Of a stretch of DNA of 55,817 bases, positions 23,425-32,583 are shown one piece after another. Source of the stretch: Alphaproteobacteria bacterium (GTDB lineage Bacteria; Pseudomonadota; Alphaproteobacteria; UBA6615); contig JANQOE010000135.1 of NCBI GenBank assembly GCA_028279245.1, positions 1 to 55,817 of the forward strand, given 5' to 3'. How positions within the stretch are numbered: the stretch's first letter is position 1; each line of letters opens with the position of its first letter. The notes below the pieces were generated by a model. That model made no database searches. It saw only the letters and a list, made by a program, of their open reading frames with translations, and was not told the DNA's origin. The translations under genes were made by a program, and so were the position numbers.

Positions 23425-25503
23425 ATGCGCAGTCGCGTCGGCATCGATATCGGCGGCACGTTCACTGACTTCGCGCTGTTGTCAGCCGATGGCCATGTGG
23501 TCATCGACAAACGGCTGACGACGCCGAAAGACCCGGCGGTTGCGGTGCTTGAAGGCCTGCCCGCCCTGCTGGCCAAGGCGGAGGCTGGGATCGGGGACGT
23601 TGGCACCGTCGTGCATGGCACGACGCTGGTAACGAATTCCTTGATCGAGCGCCGTGGCGCGCGCACCGCGGTTCTGTGTACGCGTGGCTTTGCCGACGTG
23701 TTCGATATCGCGCGGGAACGTCGCTACGACATGTACGACCTGCGCATCCAATACCCGGAGCCGCTGGTCCCGCGTTCGCTGCGCGCCGAGGTGGACGAAC
23801 GGATCGATGCGCGTGGCCAGATTGTCAGACCGCTTGATCTCGATCAGACCCGCAAGACAATTGTGCGGCTGGTTGAGCAAAGGGTCGAAGCCATCGCCAT
23901 CTGTTTGCTCAACAGCCCGGTCAATCAGGCGCATGAGCAAGCGATCGCCGAACTGATCGTGGCCGAGTTTCCCGATCTTTATGTGTCCGCATCCGCCGAC
24001 ATATTTCCCTTTATCCGAGAATATGACCGCTGGACGACGGCGAGCATGAATGCCTTTGCGCAGCCGATGTTCGACCGCTACCTCGACCGTATCGAAGACG
24101 GACTTCGCACCCAGGGTTTCGACGGTGAGCTGTATGTCATGTCGTCCGCCGGGGGCACTGTCGCGCCGGAGGTTGCCCGCCGCTATCCCGTGCGCATGCT
24201 GGAGTCCGGACCGGCGGCCGGTGTGTTGCAGGCGGCGACCATTGGAGATTCGCTCGGCCACAGCGAGGTCCTGTCGTTCGACATGGGCGGCACGACGGCC
24301 AAGGGCGCGTTGATCCGGTCCGGCACGCCGCTCAAGCGCTACGAGATGGAAGTGGCGCGCGTCCATGAATTCAAGGCCGGAAGCGGGCTGCCGGCCCGCA
24401 TCCCGGTGTTGGACCTGATCGAGATCGGTTCCGGCGGCGGATCGATTGCCGAGATCGGCACGCGCGGCGTTATTGGTGTTGGTCCACGCAGCGCCGGCGC
24501 CGAGCCAGGGCCGGCCTGCTACGGTCGCGGGGGGCCGGATGCAACTCTGACAGATGCCAATTTGCTGCTCGGCTACCTTGATGTCGCTTCGTTCCTAGGC
24601 GGGGAGATGCGGCTGGGGCGCGGGGCGGCGGAAACAGCGGTCGCCGCGGCGATCGCCGAGCCGCTGGGTGTTGATGACGGACGGGCGGCCTGGGGCATCC
24701 ATGAGACGGTGAACGAAGACATCGCCCGAGCCTTCCGCAACCACGCGTCGGAGCGTGGTTTCGATTACCGATCCTGCGTGATGATCGCGTTCGGTGGATC
24801 CGGACCGGTGCATGCCTGCCGGGTGGCGCGTAAACTGCGGGTGCCGACCGTCATCTTCCCGGCTGGTGCGGGCGTGATGTCAGCCATCGGCCTGACCATG
24901 AGTCCGCTCTCTTTCGAACTGCTACGGTCGGACCGCATCGCTTATGACGCGCTCACCGTGGATGGGCTTGCATCCCGGCTGACAGACCTGGCGGCAGCGG
25001 CCGCGCGCGGCCTCCCTGGGGCTGATCGCAGTAAGCTCAAAGCGCAGCACAGCCTGGATATCCGCTACCGTGGCCAGGGCTACGAGGTCGAGGTTGCTCT
25101 ACCTAACGACACGCCGGAGGCGCTGCTGCCCCGAATGCCCGCGCTTTTTGCAGAGGCCTACGCCGCTGTTTTTGCCAACACCTTTCCTGGAACCCCCATC
25201 GAGATTCTCAATTGGAAGACCGTGCTGTCCGCCGCGGCACCGGCGGACGTCGGCGACTATCGGCTGGCGAGCCAACCTGTCGCGGACGTGGCGCCAGAAA
25301 CTCGGCCGGTGTTCGCGCCGGACCAAGGCAGAAGTGAGGCTCCGGTCTACAACCGATACGCCTTGCAGGCTGGCGAAACATTCGTGGGGCCTGCTGTGGT
25401 CGAAGAACGGGAGTCGACCTGTGTGATCGGTGTCGGCGACGAAGCCAGGGTCGATGCGCACGGCAACCTGATCGTTTCCATCAGACTGGGTGACGCGGGA
25501 TGA
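23425..25503 (+). CDS. hyuA: Hydantoinase/oxoprolinase A subunit (second pair)
   Basis: A 692-residue HyuA paralogue. Motifs are GIDIGGTFTDFALLS at the N-terminus, TVVHGTTLVTNSLIERRGA near 70, SFDMGGTTAKGALI near 285, GVGPRSAGAEPGPACYGRGG near 350, and LDIRYRGQGYEVEVALP near 545. It is clearly related to, but much diverged from, the first HyuA, so it is an old duplication or a separate acquisition. The stop overlaps the hyuB start by ATGA. It follows RidA by 12 bases. Confidence 0.92.
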   Translation: MRSRVGIDIGGTFTDFALLSADGHVVIDKRLTTPKDPAVAVLEGLPALLAKAEAGIGDVGTVVHGTTLVTNSLIERRGARTAVLCTRGFADVFDIARERRYDMYDLRIQYPEPLVPRSLRAEVDERIDARGQIVRPLDLDQTRKTIVRLVEQRVEAIAICLLNSPVNQAHEQAIAELIVAEFPDLYVSASADIFPFIREYDRWTTASMNAFAQPMFDRYLDRIEDGLRTQGFDGELYVMSSAGGTVAPEVARRYPVRMLESGPAAGVLQAATIGDSLGHSEVLSFDMGGTTAKGALIRSGTPLKRYEMEVARVHEFKAGSGLPARIPVLDLIEIGSGGGSIAEIGTRGVIGVGPRSAGAEPGPACYGRGGPDATLTDANLLLGYLDVASFLGGEMRLGRGAAETAVAAAIAEPLGVDDGRAAWGIHETVNEDIARAFRNHASERGFDYRSCVMIAFGGSGPVHACRVARKLRVPTVIFPAGAGVMSAIGLTMSPLSFELLRSDRIAYDALTVDGLASRLTDLAAAAARGLPGADRSKLKAQHSLDIRYRGQGYEVEVALPNDTPEALLPRMPALFAEAYAAVFANTFPGTPIEILNWKTVLSAAAPADVGDYRLASQPVADVAPETRPVFAPDQGRSEAPVYNRYALQAGETFVGPAVVEERESTCVIGVGDEARVDAHGNLIVSIRLGDAG

Positions 25504-27134
25504 AGCAGATCGACCCGGTCGACCTCGGCATCATCTGGGACCGCCTGGTCTCCATAACCGACGATATCCTGCTGTCGATCGTCCGTACGGCCTTCTCGGT
25601 TGGTGTGCGCGAGGCCTGGGATCTCGCCTGTGTCGTGTTCGACGCGGAGGGTCGCTCCCTCGCCCAGGCAACCCTATCGATGCCTGCTTTCATCGGTACA
25701 GCGCCGCTGACAATGCAGCACATGCTCGCAAGGTACCCGGCCGATACGTGGCGGCCCGGCGATGTCGTCGTGACCAACGACCCGTGGCTGGGCACCGGCC
25801 ATACGCCAGACATCTGCGTCGCGCGCCCTGTGTTCATCCGCGGGCGGCTCGCCGGGTTTGTGATGACGATCAGTCATCTGCCCGATATCGGCGGCGTCGG
25901 TCTGTCGGTGATGAACAGCGAGGTTTACCAGGAGGGCCTGATCCTGCCGGTTTGCAAGCTCTATGAAAAGGGCGAGCCGGTGAGGGCTTTGCACGATCTG
26001 ATCGGGGCGAACGTGCGGGTGCCAGCCCAGGTGTTTGGCGACATCCTAGCGAACGTTTCGGGCTGTACGGTCGGCGAGCGGCTATTGCAGGAGTGCGCCG
26101 CGGAGTATGGGCTTGACGATCTCGCTGCTGTGGGCAGCGGGATCATCGGCCGGTCGGAACAGGCGATCCGCCGGGAGATTGCCAGCATTCCCGACGGGAT
26201 CTACGGCCACGCCTTGCAAGTCGAAACGGTTGCGGAGCCGGCGGAACTGGCGTGCGCCGTCACGGTCGACGGAGAGTCGCTGTTGATCGACTTTGCCGGC
26301 ACGGGCCATGTCGTGCCGTACGCGGTCAACGTCCCCTTCTGCTATACGCGGGCCTTTGCGACCTACACGATCAAGTGTTTGACCACGCCGGATGTGCCGA
26401 ACAACCAAGGCACGCTGCTGCCGATCACGGTCAGCGCACCTGACGGCTGCATCCTCCATGCGCGGCGGCCCGCGCCGACCGGCGGACGCCACTCCGTCGG
26501 CTGGTTCATCGTGCCGCTGTTGATGGGGGCGCTCGCCCCGGCCATGCCAGAGCGCGTGCAGGCCGAGTCCGGGATGGCGTCATTGTTCATCGTGCAGACG
26601 GGTGGTGTCGGGGGCGGCGAAGCGAATTCCGTGCAGTACTTCCTGGCCGGTGGCGTCGGCGCCATGGCCAATCTGGATGGCCAAAGCACGACCCCCTCCC
26701 CCACCAACAATGCCGTCGTCGCGACGGAGGTGTGGGAGAGCGAAACGGGCATGACGGTCAATCACCGTCACCTGCTGACGGACTCCGGCGGGCCTGGCAA
26801 ACACCGGGGTGGTCTCGGACAGGTTGCCGATATGACGAATACGTCCGGCGCGCCGGTCACCGTGTTCATGTTCGGCATGCGTACCGAGTTCGCTGCCCAA
26901 GGGCTGCATGGCGGCCACGCGGGAACAGCGCGGCGGTTCGAGGTGAATGGCAGACCGGTGCCCGGCAAGGGCCGGCTGGAACTGGCGCCGGGGGACCGGC
27001 TGACGGTCTATGAGGCAGGCGGCGGCGGCTACGGCGACCCGAAGGACCGCGACCCGGCCAGACTTCGCGCCGATGTCGAAAGCGGCGCCGTCTCCGCAGC
27101 GGCGGCCCAACGCGACTACGGCGCCAACTTATAG
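25500..27134 (+). CDS. hyuB: Hydantoinase/oxoprolinase B subunit (second pair)
   Basis: A 544-residue HyuB paralogue: DPVDLGIIWDRLVSITDDIL at the start, VVVTNDPWLGTGHTPDICVA near 95, DVPNNQGTLLPITVSAP near 305, and C-terminal KHRGGLGQVADM and AGGGGYGDPKDRDP. It would form a heteromer with the HyuA encoded upstream. It converges with the class V aminotransferase gene and the two stop codons overlap within bases 27129-27134, leaving no room for a terminator between them. Confidence 0.92.
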   Translation: MKQIDPVDLGIIWDRLVSITDDILLSIVRTAFSVGVREAWDLACVVFDAEGRSLAQATLSMPAFIGTAPLTMQHMLARYPADTWRPGDVVVTNDPWLGTGHTPDICVARPVFIRGRLAGFVMTISHLPDIGGVGLSVMNSEVYQEGLILPVCKLYEKGEPVRALHDLIGANVRVPAQVFGDILANVSGCTVGERLLQECAAEYGLDDLAAVGSGIIGRSEQAIRREIASIPDGIYGHALQVETVAEPAELACAVTVDGESLLIDFAGTGHVVPYAVNVPFCYTRAFATYTIKCLTTPDVPNNQGTLLPITVSAPDGCILHARRPAPTGGRHSVGWFIVPLLMGALAPAMPERVQAESGMASLFIVQTGGVGGGEANSVQYFLAGGVGAMANLDGQSTTPSPTNNAVVATEVWESETGMTVNHRHLLTDSGGPGKHRGGLGQVADMTNTSGAPVTVFMFGMRTEFAAQGLHGGHAGTARRFEVNGRPVPGKGRLELAPGDRLTVYEAGGGGYGDPKDRDPARLRADVESGAVSAAAAQRDYGANL

Positions 27135-28412
27135 CGCGTCGGCAATCTCCCGCAGCGCGCGCAAGAACGTGCGCACTTCGTCTGTTGTGTTGTAGTGGCA
27201 CATCGACACCCGCAAGCAGTCGGGGATGCTTAGGGCCGCCAGGATATGGCCGGAGTAGCCGTCGGATATGCGGGCATGTACGCGGATGTCCCGCTCGGCG
27301 AACAGCCGCACCAGCTCCGGCCCACGCAAGCCGCCCAGGTTGAAGGAGACGATCCCTTCGCGCCCCGCCAATGTGGGCGGACCGACCAAGGTCACGCCGT
27401 CGAAGTTCGCCAAGCCGGTCAGGCCCTCTTCACCGAACAGCAGAAGTTGGATGAGCGCCGCTTCATGACGCTCCATCGCGCCGGCGCCGGCTTCGATCAG
27501 CGCCCGGCGGTCGGCGGCGTTTGTGTAGTGTCCGCCGATCCAGCAGATGTAATCGATGACCTTGCTCTGTGCGGCGTAGAACCCGGGGTCACGCGAACCA
27601 AGCTCCCATACATCGTCGGGCCGGCCGAGCATATGTTCGTGCGGGACCTTGGTGATCCGGTCGTTGATCCAAGCAAAGCCGAGAGAGAGGCGCGAATAGG
27701 CCTTGTAGGGCGAAAACACGTAGGCATCGACACCATAGTCCGTCACGTCCATGCGCCCGTGCGGTGCGTGTTGGATGCCATCGACAATGATGAAACAATC
27801 CCGCGACACCGCGCGCACGGCGGCACTGATCGCCGGCAGATCGACCGTGTAGCCGGTGAGCTGGCTGGTGTGGATCACGGTGGCGATCCGCGTATCCGGG
27901 GTGACGGCGGCCGCATAGTTGGCGGCATCGACGGTTCCGGTCTTCGGATCGAACGGCACTTCAATCCATTCGCGGTTCGTATTTGCCGCCCATTGCTTGG
28001 CGGAATCGAGACTGGCCGGATGCTCCAGCGTGCAGGAGATGACAGGGCCCGGCGGCTCGGCCAATGCAACGGACCGCACCAAGCGATATAGCAACCGCGT
28101 CCCGGTTTCGCCGGAGATGACTTGACCCGCACCGCGCGAGCCGAAGAGCAGATGAAGATCCTCCCGGCCGGTGTTCAGCAAAGCGCTCAGATAGCGGGAT
28201 GCATCGTTGTCGCGGCCTTCCTGGTCCGGCATGCCCTCGACATCCGCCGCCGCTTCCAGCGCGTCGGTCAGTTTCAAGGACCCGCCGCCATTCTCAAAGA
28301 AGATGCGGGACCGCTTGGTCACCGGGCAACGGTCGACATGGCGGAACCGCGCGCGGATCTCCCCCATCAGCTTTGGCGGAAAGGCTTCGGGGTTGGCAGC
28401 GGCAACACTCAT
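27129..28412 (-). CDS. PLP-dependent class V aminotransferase (cysteine-desulfurase-like)
   Basis: A 427-residue enzyme of PLP fold type I, SufS/NifS/kynureninase-like superfamily. The Schiff-base lysine is Lys237 in FSPYKAYS, the ring-nitrogen aspartate is Asp211 in IIVDGIQHAPHG, and His131 in TLEHPASLDSAK may stack on the ring. No mobile catalytic cysteine loop typical of cysteine desulfurases was recognised, and the N-terminus resembles selenocysteine-lyase-like relatives of unknown substrate. It is the last gene of an operon with the TRAP transporter upstream (15-base gap), so it probably acts on an amino compound imported by that transporter; this is inference. Confidence 0.82.
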   Translation of the reverse strand: MSVAAANPEAFPPKLMGEIRARFRHVDRCPVTKRSRIFFENGGGSLKLTDALEAAADVEGMPDQEGRDNDASRYLSALLNTGREDLHLLFGSRGAGQVISGETGTRLLYRLVRSVALAEPPGPVISCTLEHPASLDSAKQWAANTNREWIEVPFDPKTGTVDAANYAAAVTPDTRIATVIHTSQLTGYTVDLPAISAAVRAVSRDCFIIVDGIQHAPHGRMDVTDYGVDAYVFSPYKAYSRLSLGFAWINDRITKVPHEHMLGRPDDVWELGSRDPGFYAAQSKVIDYICWIGGHYTNAADRRALIEAGAGAMERHEAALIQLLLFGEEGLTGLANFDGVTLVGPPTLAGREGIVSFNLGGLRGPELVRLFAERDIRVHARISDGYSGHILAALSIPDCLRVSMCHYNTTDEVRTFLRALREIADAL

Positions 28413-28427
28413 TCTTCGATCTTCCTT

Positions 28428-29720
28428 CTAGAAACCGAGTTGTCTGGGCAGCCACAGGCTGAGTGAAGGGACCAGGGTCACGATCAACAACGCGCCGATG
28501 TTGACCGCCAGGAACGGCGCCGCCGCCTTCAGTAATGGCGTGAAGCCACAGTTGGCGATGCGCTCTGCTGCGAACAAACAAACACCGAGGGGCGGCGTCA
28601 ACAACCCGATGTTCAAGTTGAGGATCATCACGACGCCGAAGTGGATCGGATCGATCCCCACGGACACCGCCGCCTTGCCTAGGACCGGCGCAAACAGAAT
28701 GATGGCGGCGGCCGGATCGATGAACATCCCGACCACCAGCAGGAACAGGTTGAACGCTAGCAGGGTTTGCAGCGGCGTCATCTCGGCATCGGCCAGCAGT
28801 CCCGACAACATCGCCGGCACGCCTTCGAACGCCATGACCCAAGAGAAGACGGCGCCTGCCCCGACGATAATCAGTAATTGGCCGGTGAACTGCATGGAGC
28901 GCGACAAGATCGGGCCAAGACCGAACAAATGCAGCGTCCGATAGACGAGTAACGTCACCAATAGCGCGTAGAAGGCTGCCGCTGCGCCGGCCTCGGTCGG
29001 TGTCATCAGGCCGCCGAGTATGCCGGCCAGGATAATCACCGGGATCAACAGCGGCAGCGCGGCGTCGGCGCCGGCCCGTAGGATCGCCGACGGTGACCGG
29101 TCCGCCTCGACCGGCGGGAAACCGCGCACCCGCGCCTGCACAGCCACCAGACCCATTTGCACGAAGCCGATCAGGAGTCCCGGGACGATCGTCGCGGCGA
29201 ACATCGCGCCGATCGATTGTTGCGTCATCGACCCGTAGAGCACGACGATCAGCGACGGCGGCACCATCGGTCCGATGATGGAGGAGGAGGCTGTCACCGC
29301 CGCGGCGTAGGCCGCGCTGTAGCCCTCCCTGGTCATCGACGGGATGAACACCCGGCCCAATGCGGCGATGTCGCCAAGTGCGACCCCGGTGATGCCGGAG
29401 AACAGGATCGACGCGCCGATGTTGACCTGAGCCAGCCCGCCGCGCATCCAGCCGAACAGCACGTTGGCGAACCGTACCAGCCGGTCCGTAATCTTGCCCT
29501 CACTGATGATCTCCCCGGCGAGGATAAACATCGGCACCGCCATCAAGACGAACAGGTCCATGCCCTGGTACAGGCGCTGCGGCAGTACCGGCAGGAAGCT
29601 CCACTGATCGGTGAGGGCAATCCACCCCAGCGCGGCCAGCAGCATCGACCAGGCGACGGGCGTCCCGAGCACCAACAAACCGAAGAAGGCACCGAGGAAC
29701 AGCAGCAGCGAGCCGGTCAT
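28428..29720 (-). CDS. dctM: TRAP transporter large permease (DctM family)
   Basis: The 430-residue large membrane subunit of a sodium-driven TRAP transporter, with about a dozen hydrophobic helices. Recognisable segments are LFLGAFFGLLVLGTPVAWSM, MDLFVLMAVPMFILAGEII, GAMFAATIVPGLLIG, GAAAAFYALLVTLLVYR and LNIGLLTPPLGVCLFAAERI. The start overlaps the stop of the small permease (ATGA). It moves the solute together with the DctQ-type subunit. Confidence 0.93.
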   Translation of the reverse strand: MTGSLLLFLGAFFGLLVLGTPVAWSMLLAALGWIALTDQWSFLPVLPQRLYQGMDLFVLMAVPMFILAGEIISEGKITDRLVRFANVLFGWMRGGLAQVNIGASILFSGITGVALGDIAALGRVFIPSMTREGYSAAYAAAVTASSSIIGPMVPPSLIVVLYGSMTQQSIGAMFAATIVPGLLIGFVQMGLVAVQARVRGFPPVEADRSPSAILRAGADAALPLLIPVIILAGILGGLMTPTEAGAAAAFYALLVTLLVYRTLHLFGLGPILSRSMQFTGQLLIIVGAGAVFSWVMAFEGVPAMLSGLLADAEMTPLQTLLAFNLFLLVVGMFIDPAAAIILFAPVLGKAAVSVGIDPIHFGVVMILNLNIGLLTPPLGVCLFAAERIANCGFTPLLKAAAPFLAVNIGALLIVTLVPSLSLWLPRQLGF

Positions 29721-30172
29721 CCGTCACGCCGTGCCGACCACAGTCCGGCCAAGGAGAAGATGATGGCAATTCCGAAGAATAACGGCACGCCGAGGGTCGG
29801 GAAGGAGAGCGGTATCTGCAGCCCCATGCTTGCCTGACTATGGAGAAAGAGTGAGCTTTCGACCCCCTTCACCACCAACACACCAAACAGCACGATCACC
29901 GCGACGTCGAGCAGGACTGTCCAGGTACGCCGGATGCCCGCCGGCAACTGCTTGGCTAGAAAGTCGACCCGGATGTGGGTGCCGTGTTTGGTGGCCAGCG
30001 TCGCACCGGCTAGGGCCGACCAAATCATCGCGTAGCGCGCAATCTCCTCGGTGAAGAATGGCGTGAACGAGAACCCGTAGCGCAGGATCACCTGCATCAC
30101 CATAAGCGCGAAAAGCACGCCGAAACAGGTGGTGCCCAGCCACGTGACCAGCCGTTCGAGGCGGTCAATCAT
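29717..30172 (-). CDS. dctQ: TRAP transporter small permease (DctQ family)
   Basis: A 151-residue four-helix membrane protein. Segments are LVTWLGTTCFGVLFALMVMQVILRY, TPFFTEEIARYAMIWSALAG with the E-E-x-A-R-Y motif of the family, and KHGTHIRVDFLAKQLP. It lies 36 bases after the binding-protein gene and overlaps the large permease. The gene order DctP-DctQ-DctM is standard. Confidence 0.92.
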   Translation of the reverse strand: MIDRLERLVTWLGTTCFGVLFALMVMQVILRYGFSFTPFFTEEIARYAMIWSALAGATLATKHGTHIRVDFLAKQLPAGIRRTWTVLLDVAVIVLFGVLVVKGVESSLFLHSQASMGLQIPLSFPTLGVPLFFGIAIIFSLAGLWSARRDG

Positions 30173-30208
30173 GGCTGGGTTGCGTACGCCAACGAGCGCC
30201 GTCCTGCG

Positions 30209-31225
30209 TCAGCTCAGGCTCTCAACTTCCGTCAGGATGCGGTCGACCAGACCCGGGTCGTCGACATTCTTCTTCAGCCACTCCGACGCCGCTGGCCGCA
30301 CCTGCTCCTGAAAGGCCGCCTTGGCCGCTGCGTCGATCTCAATCACCTCAACGCCTTGTTCCTTGGCAAACGCTACGGACCGCGCTTCCAGTTCCTGCGA
30401 TGCCTGCCGGTTCCAGGCTAGGGCTGTCTCGGCAGCCCCGGTCAAGATCGCCTGGTCTTCCGGCGACAGGGAGTCGAAGAAGGCGGCGTTGATCCCGAGA
30501 ACGCCCCAGGCGTAGATGTGGCCGCTGAGGATCAAATACTGCTGCACCTCGTAGAACTTCGCGATGTTGAAGACCCAGACCGCATTGTCCTGCGCATCGA
30601 CGACGCCGGTCTTCAGCGACGTGTAGAGTTCCGGAAACGGCACAACTGTTGGCGAGCCGCCGAGCGTCTCGACTGGCAACGCGAACAGCGGCCCCAGCAC
30701 GCGCACTTTTTGTCCGGCCAGGTCGCCGGGTTCACGGATTGGCGTGTTGGAGCTGTAATGCTTAAAGCCACCGGAGGTCCAATAGCCGAAGACATGGACG
30801 CCGGCTTTGTCGCGGATCCCGGCCCCGATCTCCTGGCCGATCGGTCCGTCGAAGACCTCCCAGGCTATCTCCTCGGTCGGAAACAGATAGGGCCAGGTGA
30901 AGACGTTCGCATCCGGGTAGACATTCGCATACTGGGCGTCACCCGCGTCGGTCATCTGGATGATACCCTGCCGCACCTGCGCGAGACGCTCGTCAGGGTT
31001 TCCCAGGGACCCGCCATAGGCGATGTCGACGGTGATTTCCCCGTTCGACTTGCTCTCGACCTCGGTCTTGAACAGTTCGTACATCCCGTTGACCGGGTCG
31101 GACTGCCCGGCGTTCCAGTCGTTCTCCGGCAACAGGGTGCCGACCTTGATAGTGGTGTCCGCAACCGCCGGGCCGGTGATCAACGCGGCCGCAAGGGCGA
31201 CTACGGCGCCTCGTGAGAAAAACAT
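30209..31225 (-). CDS. dctP: TRAP transporter periplasmic solute-binding protein (DctP family)
   Basis: A 338-residue receptor with a Sec signal (MFFSRGAVVALAAALITG, cut after AVA). DctP marks are TTIKVGTLLPENDWN, YGGSLGNPDERLAQVRQG and the motif KVRVLGPLFALPVETLGGSP near 170. The arginine of this motif (KVRV) normally clamps a substrate carboxylate, so the ligand is probably an organic or amino acid. A GGGAG precedes the ATG. The gene is divergent from the LIV-type binding protein at 31369 across 143 bases. Confidence 0.92.
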   Translation of the reverse strand: MFFSRGAVVALAAALITGPAVADTTIKVGTLLPENDWNAGQSDPVNGMYELFKTEVESKSNGEITVDIAYGGSLGNPDERLAQVRQGIIQMTDAGDAQYANVYPDANVFTWPYLFPTEEIAWEVFDGPIGQEIGAGIRDKAGVHVFGYWTSGGFKHYSSNTPIREPGDLAGQKVRVLGPLFALPVETLGGSPTVVPFPELYTSLKTGVVDAQDNAVWVFNIAKFYEVQQYLILSGHIYAWGVLGINAAFFDSLSPEDQAILTGAAETALAWNRQASQELEARSVAFAKEQGVEVIEIDAAAKAAFQEQVRPAASEWLKKNVDDPGLVDRILTEVESLS

Positions 31226-31368
31226 CCTAACTCCCCGAATTGGTTTGTTTCACAGTTGAAGCACTTGCGTCATCATAGCCCATCATCTGCGTACGACCCA
31301 GACTGTTGGCGCCTTAGGGTAGCCGTGGCAGGTTGCGGTCAGGCAAGCAAGAACGGAGGAAGCTTCCG

Positions 31369-32583
31369 ATGAATTGTTACCGGATAGGTTGCGCTGCCCT
31401 GGCGGCCGGTGTGGCATTCGCAGCCGGACCCGCCGTGGCACAGAATGTAAAGGTTGGGGCGTTGTTCGGCATGACCGGGCCGATCGCCAACTTCATGCCG
31501 CCGATCGTCGATGCCGCCGAAATGGCGGTCAATGAAGTCAACGCCGGTGGCGGACTGCTCGACGGCCGGGAGATGGAGATGGTGATCGCCGATACCCAGG
31601 GGGTCGCCCAGGGGTCGGTCGACGCTGCAACGAAGTTGGTGAACATCGACAACGTGCCGATTGTCGTCGGCGCCTTGACCAGTGGCGCGGCCATTGCCGC
31701 AGCCAACAGTGTGACGATCCCGAATGGCGTCCCGCAACTCTCACCGACGGCAACCTCGCCGGAATTCTCGAACCTCGACGACAATGATTTCGCCTTCCGG
31801 ATCGTGCCCAGCGACGATTTCCAGGGACGGGTTCTGGCGAAGCTGCTGCTCGACGAGGGCTACGAACGCGTCGCGCTGTCCTACGTCAACAATGACTATG
31901 GCGTCGGGATCGCCGGTACGTTCCGGGAGGCTTACGCGGCAGCAGGTGGCACCATTACCTCGGACCAGATTCATGAGCCGAACAAGAACTCCTACCGCTC
32001 CGAGCTTGCCTCATTGGCCGACGGTGACCCGCAGGGGCTGGTGCTGATCGCCTTCGCTGGCGAGAGCGGCATCACCATCGTCCGCCAGGCGCTGGAGAAT
32101 GGCTTCTTCTCCCAGTTCATCGGCACCGACGGCATGCGCGATAACCTGCTGATCGAGCAGATCGGGGCGGAGAACCTGGCGGGCATCTTCTTCACCTCAC
32201 CGACCTCGCCGCCGGAGACCACGGCCGGCGCAAAGTTCGAAGAGATGTACTCCGCCGCCTACGAAACCACCGACGACAAGTTCTTCATCGCCCAGACCTA
32301 TGACGCAATGATGCTGGCCGCGTTGGCGATCGAGAAGGCGGGCTCAACCGACCGCACAGCAGTCCGTGACGCGCTACGCGAAGTCGCCAGCCCGCCGGGC
32401 GAAGTCATCGAACCTGGCGAGTGGGCGAAGGCGAAGGAGCTGATTGCGGCCGGTCAGGACATCGATTATGTCGGCGCCTCCGGTCCCCATGACTTCGACG
32501 AGAAGGGTGACGTCAATGGTGTCATCGGCCACTTCGTCCTCGACGGTGAGTCCTACAAGGAAATCGGGGTCGTCGAACCCTAA
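31369..32583 (+). CDS. LIV-type ABC transporter substrate-binding protein (third system)
   Basis: Periplasmic receptor of 404 residues with a Sec signal (RIGCAALAAGVAFAAG, cut near AVAQ). Fold marks are KVGALFGMTGPIANFMPPIV, VVGALTSGAAIAAANSV and ERVALSYVNNDYGVGIAG. The start MNCYRIG is preceded by GGAGGA nine bases upstream; a longer upstream frame adds twelve unlikely residues. It converges with the two LIV permease genes and shares stop-codon bases with livM, so it must be transcribed separately from them. The ligand is unknown. Confidence 0.92.
   Translation: MNCYRIGCAALAAGVAFAAGPAVAQNVKVGALFGMTGPIANFMPPIVDAAEMAVNEVNAGGGLLDGREMEMVIADTQGVAQGSVDAATKLVNIDNVPIVVGALTSGAAIAAANSVTIPNGVPQLSPTATSPEFSNLDDNDFAFRIVPSDDFQGRVLAKLLLDEGYERVALSYVNNDYGVGIAGTFREAYAAAGGTITSDQIHEPNKNSYRSELASLADGDPQGLVLIAFAGESGITIVRQALENGFFSQFIGTDGMRDNLLIEQIGAENLAGIFFTSPTSPPETTAGAKFEEMYSAAYETTDDKFFIAQTYDAMMLAALAIEKAGSTDRTAVRDALREVASPPGEVIEPGEWAKAKELIAAGQDIDYVGASGPHDFDEKGDVNGVIGHFVLDGESYKEIGVVEP

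Noticed and set aside
27129..28412. Assigning the class V enzyme as IscS or SufS
   Set aside because: No Suf or Isc partner genes are near, and the mobile cysteine loop of true desulfurases was not recognised. The TRAP link suggests a catabolic enzyme.
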